The notes: a model not told the origin generated them from the sequence alone. A stretch of 32,453 nt of DNA from Cellulomonas iranensis NBRC 101100 = JCM 18110 (GCF_001552375.1 NZ_BCRB01000041.1:1-32453), one strand, 5' to 3'. Positions 8,784 through 17,251 are shown, numbered from the stretch's first letter. A program made the numbers and translations.

Positions 8784-9835
8784 GCGGCGCCGTCCTCGTC
8801 GGCGAGCGGCACGACGGCTCCGGGCTCCCAGTGCAGCGCGACCGACGTCCCGACGGGGTGCGGCGCGGTGTCGGCGGGGGGCGAGACCAGCAGCGTCCGT
8901 CCGTCCGCCGTGCGCACGCGGTAGTCGTACCGCTCGCCGCCGAAGCCGACGGACACGACCGTGACGACGGAGCCCTCCGGGTCGGTGCCGGTCACGGCCC
9001 GCAGCCGCAGCACCTCGGGCCGCAGCGCGACGCGCGCCGGCGCGGGCGCGGCGACGTCGTAGGGACGCCCCAGCACCCGGGGCTCGCCGCCGGGCCCGGT
9101 CCGCACGTCGAGGACGTTCGCCGCGCCCACGAAGTCCGCGACGAACGCGGTGCGCGGGCGGCGGTACAGGTCCTCGGGGGTGCCGACCTGCTCGAGCCGG
9201 CCGCCCGCGAGCAGCACGACCCGGTCGGACGTCGCGAGCGCCTCCGACTGGTCGTGCGTGACGAACACCATGGTGGTGCCGACCTGCTGCTGCAGCTCGC
9301 GCAGCTCGTGCCGCATGTACCGGCGCAGCTTGGCGTCGAGGTTCGACAGCGGCTCGTCGAGCAGCAGCACGCGCGGGCGGGTGACCAGCGAGCGCGCGAT
9401 CGCGACGCGCTGCTGCTGCCCGCCGGACAGCTGCCGGGGGTACCGGCCGGCGAAGTCCTCGAGGCCGACGAGCGCGAGCGCCTCGGCGACGCGCGCGTCG
9501 CGCTCGGCGCGCGGGACCTTGCGGGCGCGCAGCCCGTACTCGAGGTTCCGGCGCACGGTCAGGTGGGGGAACAGCGCGTAGCTCTGGAAGACCATGCCGG
9601 TCTCGCGGCGGTGCGGCGGGACGTGCGTGACGTCCTCGCCGTCGATGTGCACCGTGCCGGCCATGGGCTCGACGAAGCCCGCGAGCGCGGACAGCAGCGT
9701 GGACTTCCCGCACCCGGAGGGTCCGAGCACGGAGACGAACTCGCCCGGCTCGACGGTGAGCTCGTCCAGCGCGAGGACGAGCTCACCGTGGTAGCCGAGC
9801 CGCAGGTCACGGACCTCGACGCGTCCCGACGTCAT
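8780..9835 (-). CDS. ABC transporter ATP-binding protein, PotA-like
   Basis: The 351-residue ATPase drives the polyamine-type importer. It has Walker A GPSGCGKST at 38-46, the Q-loop FQSYALFPHLTV near 83-94, signature LSGGQ at 136-140, Walker B VLLLDEP at 156-162, a D-loop SNLDAK and the switch His in VTHDQSEAL. After about residue 235 comes a TOBE-type regulatory domain (RPEVLRLRAV and later GGERYDYRVRTADG), as in PotA and FbpC. The ATG at 9835 shares one base with the stop codon of the binding-protein gene (TGATG arrangement). The long open frame continuing upstream is not part of this gene. Confidence 0.93.
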   Translation of the reverse strand: MTSGRVEVRDLRLGYHGELVLALDELTVEPGEFVSVLGPSGCGKSTLLSALAGFVEPMAGTVHIDGEDVTHVPPHRRETGMVFQSYALFPHLTVRRNLEYGLRARKVPRAERDARVAEALALVGLEDFAGRYPRQLSGGQQQRVAIARSLVTRPRVLLLDEPLSNLDAKLRRYMRHELRELQQQVGTTMVFVTHDQSEALATSDRVVLLAGGRLEQVGTPEDLYRRPRTAFVADFVGAANVLDVRTGPGGEPRVLGRPYDVAAPAPARVALRPEVLRLRAVTGTDPEGSVVTVVSVGFGGERYDYRVRTADGRTLLVSPPADTAPHPVGTSVALHWEPGAVVPLADEDGAA

Positions 9836-10974
9836 CAGCCGAAGATCTCCTGCCAGCGCGCCTGCAGGTCGGCCAGCTGCGGCGTGATCGCCTCGTAGTC
9901 GACCCATACGAAGTCGTCGTACGCGCCGGGGCCGCTGGTGATCTGCTCGGCGAACTTCTCGGGGTAGACGTTGGTGTCGTTCGACGCCGCGTACCAGGTA
10001 CCCTCGGAGAAGACCGGCTGGTGCTCGGGCGACGCGAGGTAGTCGAGGAACGCGTACGCGAGGTCCTCGTGCGTGGTGCCCTCGGTGACGAAGAACGAGG
10101 TCAGCGCGCCGACGGAGCCCGACGCGGGGTACGCGTAGCCGATGGGCAGGCCCTGGTTCTGCTGGACGAACGCGCGGCCGTCCCAGTGCGCGGAGATCCA
10201 CGCGTCGCCGTTGGCGAGCGCCGTCTCGACGGACGTGCCGTCCGCCGGGAACGCGGACGCGCAGTCGGCGAGGTCCTGGAGCCGGTCGAACGCGGCGTCG
10301 ACGTCGGCCGGGTCGGTGAGGGAGCCGCCGGCCTCGTTGACGAGACCGGCGAGGAACTCGACGCCCGTGTTGAAGGTGAGCGGCGAGACGCCGACGTGGC
10401 CGCACAGCTCGGGCCGGAACACGTCCGACCAGTCGGTGGGCGGGTCGGTGACGAGGTCGGTGCGGTAGGCCAGGCCGGTCGACCCGACGGTGAGCGGCAG
10501 CCCGTACTGCACGTCGCCGACGTTGCTCTGCGCGACGAGCGTCGTGTTGAGGTCGGCCCAGTCGGCGACGCGGTCGGTGTCGAGGGGCTGCACGACGCGC
10601 GCGGCGACGGCGCTCGGGATGACGTTCGGCGTGAACGCGACGAGGTCGTAGGCGGGCTCGCCGCCGGACGACGAGCGCAGCGCGGTGAGCCACTCGGCGG
10701 GACCGCCGGGGACCAGCTCGACGGTCGCGCCGGTGGCCTCCTCGAACGGCTCGACGAACGCCTTGGTGAACGACTCGCCCCACGAGCCGGCGTACGCGGC
10801 GACGGTGAGGGTCTGGCCGGACAGGTCGCCGTCGGCGGTGGCGTCGCCGGACGTGCCGGTGCCGCCGTCGGTCGAGGCGCCGCAGGCGGTGAGGGTGAGC
10901 GCGGCGACGGACAGCACGGCGCCGGTGCGCAGCGCGGTGAGAGAGGTGGCGCGGGAGGTGGTGCGGGGGGACAT
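9835..10974 (-). CDS. ABC transporter substrate-binding lipoprotein, PotD-like
   Basis: The 379-residue secreted lipoprotein has an Arg-rich N-terminus, a hydrophobic stretch and lipobox LTAC with Cys31 as the predicted lipidation site, followed by a Gly/Thr/Ser-rich linker. The mature part matches family-1/8 solute-binding proteins of the spermidine/putrescine type: LTVAAYAGSWGESFTKAFVEPFEEATG, YDLVAFTPN, YGLPLTVGSTGLAYRTDLV and a closing SPEHQPVFSEGTWYAASN segment. This group also includes binders of cations other than polyamines, so the ligand stays open. AGGAG lies about 10 bases before the ATG. Thirty bases separate it from the amidase stop; downstream it touches the ATPase gene. Confidence 0.93.
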   Translation of the reverse strand: MSPRTTSRATSLTALRTGAVLSVAALTLTACGASTDGGTGTSGDATADGDLSGQTLTVAAYAGSWGESFTKAFVEPFEEATGATVELVPGGPAEWLTALRSSSGGEPAYDLVAFTPNVIPSAVAARVVQPLDTDRVADWADLNTTLVAQSNVGDVQYGLPLTVGSTGLAYRTDLVTDPPTDWSDVFRPELCGHVGVSPLTFNTGVEFLAGLVNEAGGSLTDPADVDAAFDRLQDLADCASAFPADGTSVETALANGDAWISAHWDGRAFVQQNQGLPIGYAYPASGSVGALTSFFVTEGTTHEDLAYAFLDYLASPEHQPVFSEGTWYAASNDTNVYPEKFAEQITSGPGAYDDFVWVDYEAITPQLADLQARWQEIFG

Positions 10975-11004
10975 GGCGACGTGCTCCTGGGGTGGGTCGA
11001 CGGG

Positions 11005-12441
11005 TCAGCGGGGCGCGACGGACGGACATCGGTCCGTCCAGCGCAGCTGCTCCTCGAGGTCCCGGCCGACCTGCAGCAGCAGGCCGTCGCCGCGCTGACG
11101 CCCGACCAGCTGGACGCCCAGCGGCAGCCCGTCGTCGTCGACGTGCGTCGGCAGCGACAGCGCGGGCGAGCCGATGACGCTGGGCACGGTCGTGAAGGCG
11201 AGCGTGCGCTCGTAGACGGCGCAGGTGCGCGACGTCGGGCCCCCGGCGGCGAGGAGCTCGGCGCGGACCTCGCCGACCGCGGGGACGCGCGTCGCGGTCG
11301 TGGGGGTCACGAGCAGGTCGAGGTCGTCGAACAGGTCCGCGACGATCTGCCGCGCGAGCTCCTGGAAGCGCAGGACCTCGCGCACGTAGGTGGTCGCGTC
11401 GATCCCGGCGGCGTGCGCGAGGTGCCGCTGCACGTGCGCGGGCAGCAGCTCGGGCCGCGGCGGCGGGTCGAGCGCGAGCCACGTCGGGATGATCGTGCGC
11501 GGGTAGATGTCCATGACCTCGGCGGTGGCCGCGCTCGGGTGGACGTCGACGACGTCGTGGCCCGCGGCCCGGAGCCGGTCCGCGACGCCGCGCGCAGCCG
11601 CGGCGCACGCGGGGTCGACGTCGATCGCGGGGTCGAACGCCTCGGTGAGCAGGCCGACGCGGAGCGCGGGCGTGGGGCGCTCGAGCGCGGCGACGAGGTC
11701 GGGCGCGGGCCCGCCGCGCAGCGTCCACGCGTGCCGGTCGTCGCGCGCGAGGTGCGTGTGGACGTAGGCGCTGTCGCGCACGGTCCGCGTGATGGCGCCC
11801 TCGACCGCACCGCCGGCCCAGCCCTGCACGCGCGTGGGCAGCAGGCCGCGGGACGGCTTGAGGCCGACGACGCCGCAGAACGCGGCGGGCACGCGGATCG
11901 AGCCGCCGCCGTCGCTCGCGAGCGAGACGGGCACGATCCCGGCCGCGACCGACGCCGCGGAGCCGCCGCTGGACCCGCCGGGCGACCGGTCGAGGTCCCA
12001 GGGGTTGCGGGTGACGCCCCAGCGGTCGCTCTCGCCCGACGTGGTCATGCCGAGCTCGGGCGCGGCGGCGCGCCCGACCTGCACGAGGCCTGCGTCGACG
12101 GCGGCGTCGACGAGCAGCGCCGAGCGGGGTGCGGGGTCGTCGTCGTACGCGAGCGACGCACGGCCCTGGGGCTGACCGGCGACGGCGAAGAGGTCCTTGA
12201 CCGTCATCGGCACGCCCGCGAGCGGGGGGACGTCGCGGCCGTCGGCGACGAGCGCGTCGAGGCGGGCGGCGCGCGCGAGCGCGGCGTCGTCGTCGCGCCA
12301 GACGACGCTGCGGACGTCCTGGTCGAGCCGGTCGATCGCGTCGAGCGCGCGCTCGACGACCGCCACGGCGCTCAGGGCGCCCGAGCGCACGCGCTCGGCG
12401 ATCCCCGTCACCGAGTTATCTAGCGGATGATTTCCCGACAC
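11005..12441 (-). CDS. Amidase signature (AS) family hydrolase
   Basis: Hydrolyses an amide bond of a small molecule, in the cytoplasm. The 478-residue protein has the complete Ser-cisSer-Lys triad: Lys82 in MTVKDLFA, Ser158 in RSPGGSSGGSAAS and nucleophile Ser181 in DGGGSIRVPAAFCG. The spacing of 76 and 23 residues is close to FAAH (75 and 24). Length and order match the whole family; there is no signal peptide. It heads the operon with the ABC importer and hyuAB, so it may act on the same compound or on the ring-opened product (inference). The GTG at 12441 lies 8 bases after a -10-like TATCTT with no Shine-Dalgarno sequence, which suggests a leaderless message. A second in-frame GTG at 12411 is possible. 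The divergent neighbour is a MocR-type regulator. Confidence 0.92.
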   Translation of the reverse strand: MSGNHPLDNSVTGIAERVRSGALSAVAVVERALDAIDRLDQDVRSVVWRDDDAALARAARLDALVADGRDVPPLAGVPMTVKDLFAVAGQPQGRASLAYDDDPAPRSALLVDAAVDAGLVQVGRAAAPELGMTTSGESDRWGVTRNPWDLDRSPGGSSGGSAASVAAGIVPVSLASDGGGSIRVPAAFCGVVGLKPSRGLLPTRVQGWAGGAVEGAITRTVRDSAYVHTHLARDDRHAWTLRGGPAPDLVAALERPTPALRVGLLTEAFDPAIDVDPACAAAARGVADRLRAAGHDVVDVHPSAATAEVMDIYPRTIIPTWLALDPPPRPELLPAHVQRHLAHAAGIDATTYVREVLRFQELARQIVADLFDDLDLLVTPTTATRVPAVGEVRAELLAAGGPTSRTCAVYERTLAFTTVPSVIGSPALSLPTHVDDDGLPLGVQLVGRQRGDGLLLQVGRDLEEQLRWTDRCPSVAPR

Positions 12442-12449
12442 ATTTGGTG

Positions 12450-12478
12450 AAGATAGTGGAGACCTGGTCGGGCGTCCA
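12450..12478 (-). promoter_or_regulatory. Predicted promoter of the amidase-ABC-hyuAB operon
   Basis: Read on the minus strand: TGGACG (12473-12478), a 17-base spacer, then TATCTT (12450-12455), which fits TTGACA and TANNNT reasonably. The GTG start of the amidase follows 8 bases later. Transcription would then start at the start codon. The divergent regulator start is 155 bases away, so its operator probably lies in between. Confidence 0.5.
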
Positions 12479-12593
12479 TCGGCCTCACGCGACTCTCACC
12501 TGCTGAGATCGCCCCGGGCCGCAGCGGCACGAGCGCCACGGGGTCGCGAGCCCGTGCGCACGGACGGCCTCGCACGCGGCACCGGGGTACCGC

Positions 12594-12599
12594 TATGTT
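12594..12599 (+). promoter_or_regulatory. -10 box TATGTT before the MocR-type gene
   Basis: TATGTT matches TANNNT and lies 10 bases before the ATG at 12610. An alternative ATG at 12595 lies inside this hexamer, which argues for the second ATG as the start. The -35 region (around 12571-12576) is poor, as expected for a regulated promoter, so this is a tentative call. Confidence 0.4.
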
Positions 12600-12609
12600 C
12601 TCGGATGTT

Positions 12610-13992
12610 ATGGCCCAGGGACCGACGCGCCAGGGGGCGCCACGCGAGGACGTCACCGACCTCCTGCTCACCGACGTGCAGGGGCTGCCGCCGCGCGCGC
12701 TCACCGAGCTGCTCGTCAGCCGCATCACCGACGGCTCGCTGCCGCCGGGCACCCGGCTGCCCACCATCAAGGACCTCGCCGCCGCGAGCGGCGCGAGCAC
12801 GTCCTCGATCGCCGCCGTGTGGGCGCGCCTCGTCGAGAAGGGCCTCGTGCGCACGCGCCGCCGCGGCGGCACCGTCGTCGTCGGCGCCGACGCGTGGCCG
12901 CAGGCCGCCGCCCCCCGCGAGTTCGACGGCTGGGCGTCCGTCGACCTCACGAGCGCGCACCCCGCCGCCGAGGACCTGCCCGACCTGCGCCGCGCGTTCG
13001 AGCTCAGCCTCGCCGAGCCCCGCACCCACTCGCTCGCGCGCGAGCACATCACCGACCTGCTGCGCACCGCCGTCGAGGGCGAGTGGCCGTTCCCCGCGCA
13101 GGAGTGGAGCACCGTCTCCGGCTCGGGCGAGGCCGCGCTGCTGACCTGCGAGGCCGCGACCCCGCCCGGCGGGACCGTCGCCGTGCAGGAGCCCACGACC
13201 CCGGGCACCGTCGCCAACCTGCGCTCGCTCGGCTACCGCGTCGTGCCCGTGACGTCGGACGAGCGCGGGCCCGAGCCCGGCTCGCTCGCGGCCGCGCTCG
13301 CCGCCGGCGCGACGACCTTCTTGCTGCAGCCCGAGGGCACGCTCACGGTCGACAGCGTGCTCGACCCGCACCGCGCCGCCGAGCTCGCGGACGTCCTGCG
13401 CACCCGGGCGCCGCACGCCTGGGTCGTCGAGGAGGACGTCCTCGGCACGCTGCACCCCGGTGGCACCCACACGCTCGGCACGCTCCTGCCCGACCGGGTC
13501 GTCCGGCTCGCGTCGTACTGCCGCGCGTTCGGCCTCGACCTGCGCACCACCGTCGTCGGCGGCGCGCGCGAGCTCGTCGAGCGCATCCGCCTGCTGCGCA
13601 GCCACGGGATCCTCGCGCAGAGCCGCATCCTGCAGAACGCGCTCGCGCACATGCTGCTCGACCCCGCCGCGCGCGCGTTCGCCGACGCGGCGGCCCGCGA
13701 CTACCTCACGACCGCGCAGAACCTCGTCGCCGCGCTCGCGGACCTCGGCACCGACGCCGTCGTGTCCCCCGGCGGCCTGCTGGTCTGGCTGCCCGCGCAC
13801 GACGAGGCGCAGGCCCTCGCCGAGCTCTCCGGCCACGGCATCACGCTCGTCGCGTCGGGCCGGACGTTCGTCGGCGCACCCGCGCGGCCCCTGCTGCGGG
13901 TCGCGAGCCCGCAGCTGCCCGCCGACGCGCACCTCGCCGAGCTCGCGCGGCTGCTGGCCGACGCCGCACGCTCCCAGGTCGCGGCCACGTGA
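12610..13992 (+). CDS. MocR-type GntR regulator with a degenerate aminotransferase-like domain
   Basis: The 460-residue protein has a GntR winged helix-turn-helix at about 27-92 (LTELLVSRITDGSLPPGTRL, then LPTIKDLAAASGASTSSIAAVW) followed by a type-I aminotransferase-like domain, the MocR/PdxR arrangement. In ordinary MocR proteins the second domain binds PLP on a lysine in an SFSKxLxPGLR motif. Here the aligned stretch is SYCRAFGLDLR (302-312), so the lysine is Arg305. The usual DDYD motif is EEDVLG, and the Asn-Pro-Thr-Gly segment near 240 is also lost. It may bind another ligand, or none covalently (inference). The divergent position makes the amidase-hyuAB operon the probable target. Start: the ATG at 12610 is preferred over 12595, which lies inside the -10 box. 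It overlaps the next gene by 4 bases. Confidence 0.88.
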   Translation: MAQGPTRQGAPREDVTDLLLTDVQGLPPRALTELLVSRITDGSLPPGTRLPTIKDLAAASGASTSSIAAVWARLVEKGLVRTRRRGGTVVVGADAWPQAAAPREFDGWASVDLTSAHPAAEDLPDLRRAFELSLAEPRTHSLAREHITDLLRTAVEGEWPFPAQEWSTVSGSGEAALLTCEAATPPGGTVAVQEPTTPGTVANLRSLGYRVVPVTSDERGPEPGSLAAALAAGATTFLLQPEGTLTVDSVLDPHRAAELADVLRTRAPHAWVVEEDVLGTLHPGGTHTLGTLLPDRVVRLASYCRAFGLDLRTTVVGGARELVERIRLLRSHGILAQSRILQNALAHMLLDPAARAFADAAARDYLTTAQNLVAALADLGTDAVVSPGGLLVWLPAHDEAQALAELSGHGITLVASGRTFVGAPARPLLRVASPQLPADAHLAELARLLADAARSQVAAT

Positions 13993-14975
13993 CCCCCGCC
14001 GAGCGCGTCCGCGCGACCCTCGCGGGTGAGCGACCCGACCGCCCCGCCGTGACCGTGTGGCGGCACTGGCCCGGCGCCGACCAGGACGCCGCCGCGCACG
14101 TCGACGCCGAGGTCCGGCACCGCGACGCGCTGGACCTCGACGTCCTCAAGCTCACGCCGTCCGCGGCCTACCTCGCCGAGGGCTGGGGCGCCCGGACCGT
14201 CGACCGCGGGGACCCCCTGGGCGTCCGCGACTACCTGCACCGGCCCGTGAGCGAGCCCGCGCACTGGCACGCGCTGCCCGAGCTCGTGCCGGCCGACGTC
14301 GTGAGCCTCGCGCGCGAGATCACGACCGTGCGCCTCGCGCGCGCACGCGTCGGCCCCGACGTGCCGGTGCTCCCGACCGTGTTCAGCCCGCTGTCCGTCG
14401 CCCGGTACCTCGCGGGCGAGGACGTGCTGCTGACGCACCTGCGCGACGACCGCGCGGCCGTCGTCGCGGGCCTCGCGACCATCACGCGGACGCTCGTCGC
14501 GCTCGTCGAGGCGCTCGTCGACGCCGGGGCCGACGGCGTCTACCTCTCGCTGTTCCCCGCCTCGCACCGCCTGGTCGACGCCGGCACGTACCGCGAGGTC
14601 GCGCTCGACGGCGACCGGCAGGTCCTCGAGGCCGCCTCCGCAACCTGGCTGCGCGTCGTGCACTTCCACCTCCCCGAGCCGCTGCTCGAGGTCGCGCCCG
14701 CGCTGCCCGCCGAGCTCGTCAGCTGGGAGCACACCGGACCCGGCCCCGCGCTGGCCGAGGGCATGCGCCTGACGGGACGCCCGGTCCTCGGCGGCGTCGA
14801 CCAGGTCAGCGTGCTGCGCGACGGCACGCCGGCGGGCGTCCGCGCGGCCGTCCGCGCGGCGTGGGCGGCCACCGGCGGGCGCCTGGTCGTGGCACCGGCC
14901 TGCTCGTACCCGCTCGCCGTGCCACCCGCCCACCTGCGGGCCCTCGTCGAGGAGACCCGGGCCCTCGGGGGCTAG
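13989..14975 (+). CDS. UroD-fold protein (uroporphyrinogen decarboxylase / cobalamin-methyltransferase-like)
   Basis: This 328-residue protein belongs to the UroD superfamily: MTPAERVRATLAGERPDRP at the start, DVLKLTP near 51-57, VLPTVFSPLSVARYLAG near 127-142, DGVYLSLFP near 182-190, and VLGGVDQ at 266-272. It lacks the RQAGRY arginine motif of true haem-pathway UroD, so it is probably not HemE. Methyltransferase relatives (MtaA, CmuA) bind zinc through HxC and a distant Cys. Here the matching places read His225-Phe-His227 and Cys305, a possible variant zinc site. The GTG start overlaps the regulator stop by 4 bases (GTGA), so the two are co-expressed. I infer a role with the divergent amidase-hyuAB operon but cannot name the reaction. 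Confidence 0.75.
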   Translation: MTPAERVRATLAGERPDRPAVTVWRHWPGADQDAAAHVDAEVRHRDALDLDVLKLTPSAAYLAEGWGARTVDRGDPLGVRDYLHRPVSEPAHWHALPELVPADVVSLAREITTVRLARARVGPDVPVLPTVFSPLSVARYLAGEDVLLTHLRDDRAAVVAGLATITRTLVALVEALVDAGADGVYLSLFPASHRLVDAGTYREVALDGDRQVLEAASATWLRVVHFHLPEPLLEVAPALPAELVSWEHTGPGPALAEGMRLTGRPVLGGVDQVSVLRDGTPAGVRAAVRAAWAATGGRLVVAPACSYPLAVPPAHLRALVEETRALGG

Positions 14976-14999
14976 GGTCACGGCACGGGAGGTGGTGTC

Positions 15000-16241
15000 G
15001 TGGGCTGGGTCGAGCACGCGATCTGGTGGCACGTGTACCCGCTGGGTGCGGTGGGGGCGCCGGTGCGCGAACCCGACGCCGCGCCCGCGCCGCACCGCCT
15101 CGACCGGCTGCTGCCGTGGCTCGACCACGTCGTCGCGCTCGGCGCGAACGGCCTGCTGCTGGGACCGGTGTTCGCGTCGTCGACGCACGGCTACGACACG
15201 ACGGACCACTACCGCGTCGACCCGCGTCTGGGCACGGACGCGGACCTCGACCGGCTGCTCGCGGCGGCGCGCGAGCGCGGCCTGCGCGTGCTGCTCGACG
15301 GCGTGTTCCACCACGTCGGCGCCGAGCACCCGCTGGTCGCGCAGGTCCTCGCCGAGGGCCGCGACGGACCGCGCGCCGGGCTCCTGCGCGTCGACTGGGA
15401 CCACCCCGACGGCCCCCGCACGGCGGACTTCGAGGGGCACCGCGCGCTCGTCGCGCTGAACCACGACGACCCGGCGGTGGCCGCGTACGTCACCGACGTC
15501 ATGACGCACTGGCTGGACCGCGGCGTGGACGGCTGGCGGCTCGACGCCGCGTACGCGGTGCCGCCCGCGTTCTGGGCGCGCGTGCTGCCGGCGGTGCGCG
15601 AGCGGCACCCCGACGCGTGGGTGGTCGGCGAGGTCATCCACGGCGACTACGCGGGGGTCGTGGCGGCGTCCGGCATGGACTCCGTGACGCAGTACGAGCT
15701 GTGGAAGGCCGTCTGGAGCAGCCTGCTCGACCGCAACTTCTGGGAGCTCGACCACGCGCTCGGGCGGCACACGACGCTCCTCGAGGCGTTCGTGCCGCAG
15801 ACGTTCGTCGGCAACCACGACGTCACGCGGATCGCGACGCAGGTGGGCCCCGAGGCGGCCGTGCTCGCGCTCGTCGTGCTGATGACCGTCGGAGGCGTGC
15901 CGTCGCTGTACTACGGCGACGAGCTCGGCTGGACGGGGCTCAAGGAGGAGCGCGAGGGCGGCGACGACGCGATCCGGCCCGCGCTGCCCGCGTCGCCCGC
16001 GGACCTCGACGACGGCGCCCGCGCGTCGCTGGCCGTGCACCGCGAGCTCGTCGCGCTGCGCCGCCGGCACGCGTGGCTGCACACCGCGCGGACCACCGCC
16101 GACGAGCTGTCGAACACGCGCTACCGGTACACCGCGACGTCGGCCGACGGCGCGCACCGCCTGCACGTCGAGCTCGACGTCACCGACGCACCGCACGCGA
16201 CGGTGCGGGACGCCGACGGCACGGTGCTGTTCGCGCGCTGA
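15000..16241 (+). CDS. Glycoside hydrolase family 13 (alpha-amylase-like)
   Basis: The compact 413-residue (beta/alpha)8 enzyme has all four GH13 regions: region I DGVFHHV at 100-106, region II GWRLDAAY at 178-185 with nucleophile Asp182, region III VVGEVI at 208-213 with acid/base Glu211, and region IV FVGNHD at 269-274 with Asp274. There is no signal peptide or carbohydrate-binding module, so it acts inside the cell on alpha-glucans or maltooligosaccharides; the exact specificity is not predictable. The C-terminal beta domain is short. The GTG start is supported by GGGAGGTGG about 7 bases upstream. It begins 24 bases after the UroD-like stop, and TAGGGT (14973-14978) could be its own -10 box, so operon membership is uncertain. 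Confidence 0.92.
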   Translation: MGWVEHAIWWHVYPLGAVGAPVREPDAAPAPHRLDRLLPWLDHVVALGANGLLLGPVFASSTHGYDTTDHYRVDPRLGTDADLDRLLAAARERGLRVLLDGVFHHVGAEHPLVAQVLAEGRDGPRAGLLRVDWDHPDGPRTADFEGHRALVALNHDDPAVAAYVTDVMTHWLDRGVDGWRLDAAYAVPPAFWARVLPAVRERHPDAWVVGEVIHGDYAGVVAASGMDSVTQYELWKAVWSSLLDRNFWELDHALGRHTTLLEAFVPQTFVGNHDVTRIATQVGPEAAVLALVVLMTVGGVPSLYYGDELGWTGLKEEREGGDDAIRPALPASPADLDDGARASLAVHRELVALRRRHAWLHTARTTADELSNTRYRYTATSADGAHRLHVELDVTDAPHATVRDADGTVLFAR

Positions 16242-16276
16242 GCGCGAGCTCCGCCCGGTCGCGCGGCGCACCGACG

Positions 16277-17200
16277 TCAGACGCGGACGACGACCTTGCC
16301 GCGCACGTGCCCGCCGGCCACGAGGTCGTGCGCCGCGGCGGCGTCCGCGAGGTCGAAGACCTGCGCGACGTCGACCTTCACGGCGCCGTCCTCGATGAGC
16401 GCGGTGAGCGCGTCCAGGTCGGCCGTGCTGGGCCGCACCCACACGTAGTGGCCGCCGAGCTCGGTGCGCGCGTCGGCCGAGACGATCGACGCGACCGTGC
16501 CGCCGTCGGCGAGCACCGCGCGCGTGGTGGCGACGAGGTCGTCGCTGCCGTAGTCGAGCACGACGTCGACGCCCTGCGGCGCGAGCGCGCGCACGCGGTC
16601 GACCAGGCCCTCGCCGTACGTCACGGGCTCGGCGCCCAGCGCGCGCAGGTGGTCGTGGTTGCGCTCGGACGCCGTGCCGATGACGCGCACGCCCCGGGCC
16701 CGCAGGATCTGCACCGCGAACTGCCCCACGCCGCCGGCGGCGGCGTGCACGAGCGCGGTCTGCCCCGCGGCGACGCCCGCGCGCTCGATCGTCTGGAAGG
16801 CCGTGAGCCCGGCCAGCGGCACGGCCGACGCCTCCTCGAAGCTCAGCGACGCGGGCTTGCGCGCGAGCGTCCGCACAGGTGCGGCCACGTACTCGGCGAA
16901 CGTGCCGCCGTGCAGCCAGTCGCGGCGCACGTACCCGTAGACCTCGTCACCCACGGACAGCTCCGGGGTGTCGAGGCCGACGCGCTCGACGACGCCCGCG
17001 ACGTCCCAGCCCGGCACGGCCGGGAACTGGATGTCCATGATCGGGTCGAGGTACCCCTGGCGGACCTTGAAGTCGACGGGGTTCACGGACGCGGCGCGCA
17101 CCCGCACGAGCACGCTGTCGGGGCCGACCTTCGGCTCCGGGAGGTCGGTGAGCTGCAGGACGTCGGAGCCGCCGAAGCGGTCGTAGGTGATGGCACGCAT
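16277..17200 (-). CDS. NADP-dependent oxidoreductase, quinone-reductase-like MDR family
   Basis: This 307-residue medium-chain dehydrogenase/reductase lacks the zinc cysteines. It opens with MRAITYDRFGGSDVLQLTDLPEPKVG, then shows VRAASVNPVDFKVRQG near 34-49, the substrate-domain segment FPAVPGWDVAGVVERVG near 59-75 and the nucleotide-binding glycine motif HAAAGGVGQFAVQ near 152-164. These fit the quinone oxidoreductase/zinc-independent group that reduces quinones or enones with NADPH. The protein ends GKVVVRV, a normal family C-terminus. It converges with the GH13 gene across 35 bases and shows no operon partner. The ATG at 17200 has no strong ribosome site, but the N-terminus fits the family exactly. 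Confidence 0.93.
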   Translation of the reverse strand: MRAITYDRFGGSDVLQLTDLPEPKVGPDSVLVRVRAASVNPVDFKVRQGYLDPIMDIQFPAVPGWDVAGVVERVGLDTPELSVGDEVYGYVRRDWLHGGTFAEYVAAPVRTLARKPASLSFEEASAVPLAGLTAFQTIERAGVAAGQTALVHAAAGGVGQFAVQILRARGVRVIGTASERNHDHLRALGAEPVTYGEGLVDRVRALAPQGVDVVLDYGSDDLVATTRAVLADGGTVASIVSADARTELGGHYVWVRPSTADLDALTALIEDGAVKVDVAQVFDLADAAAAHDLVAGGHVRGKVVVRV

Positions 17201-17251
17201 ACCAGGGCAACCACGCCCCGGGGCCGTCGTGTTCCCGCACCCCGCGCGCCG

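Noticed and set aside
12420..13217. Minus-strand open frame across the amidase/MocR intergenic region
   Set aside because: It overlaps two well-supported genes, and its translation shows no recognisable domain or codon pattern.
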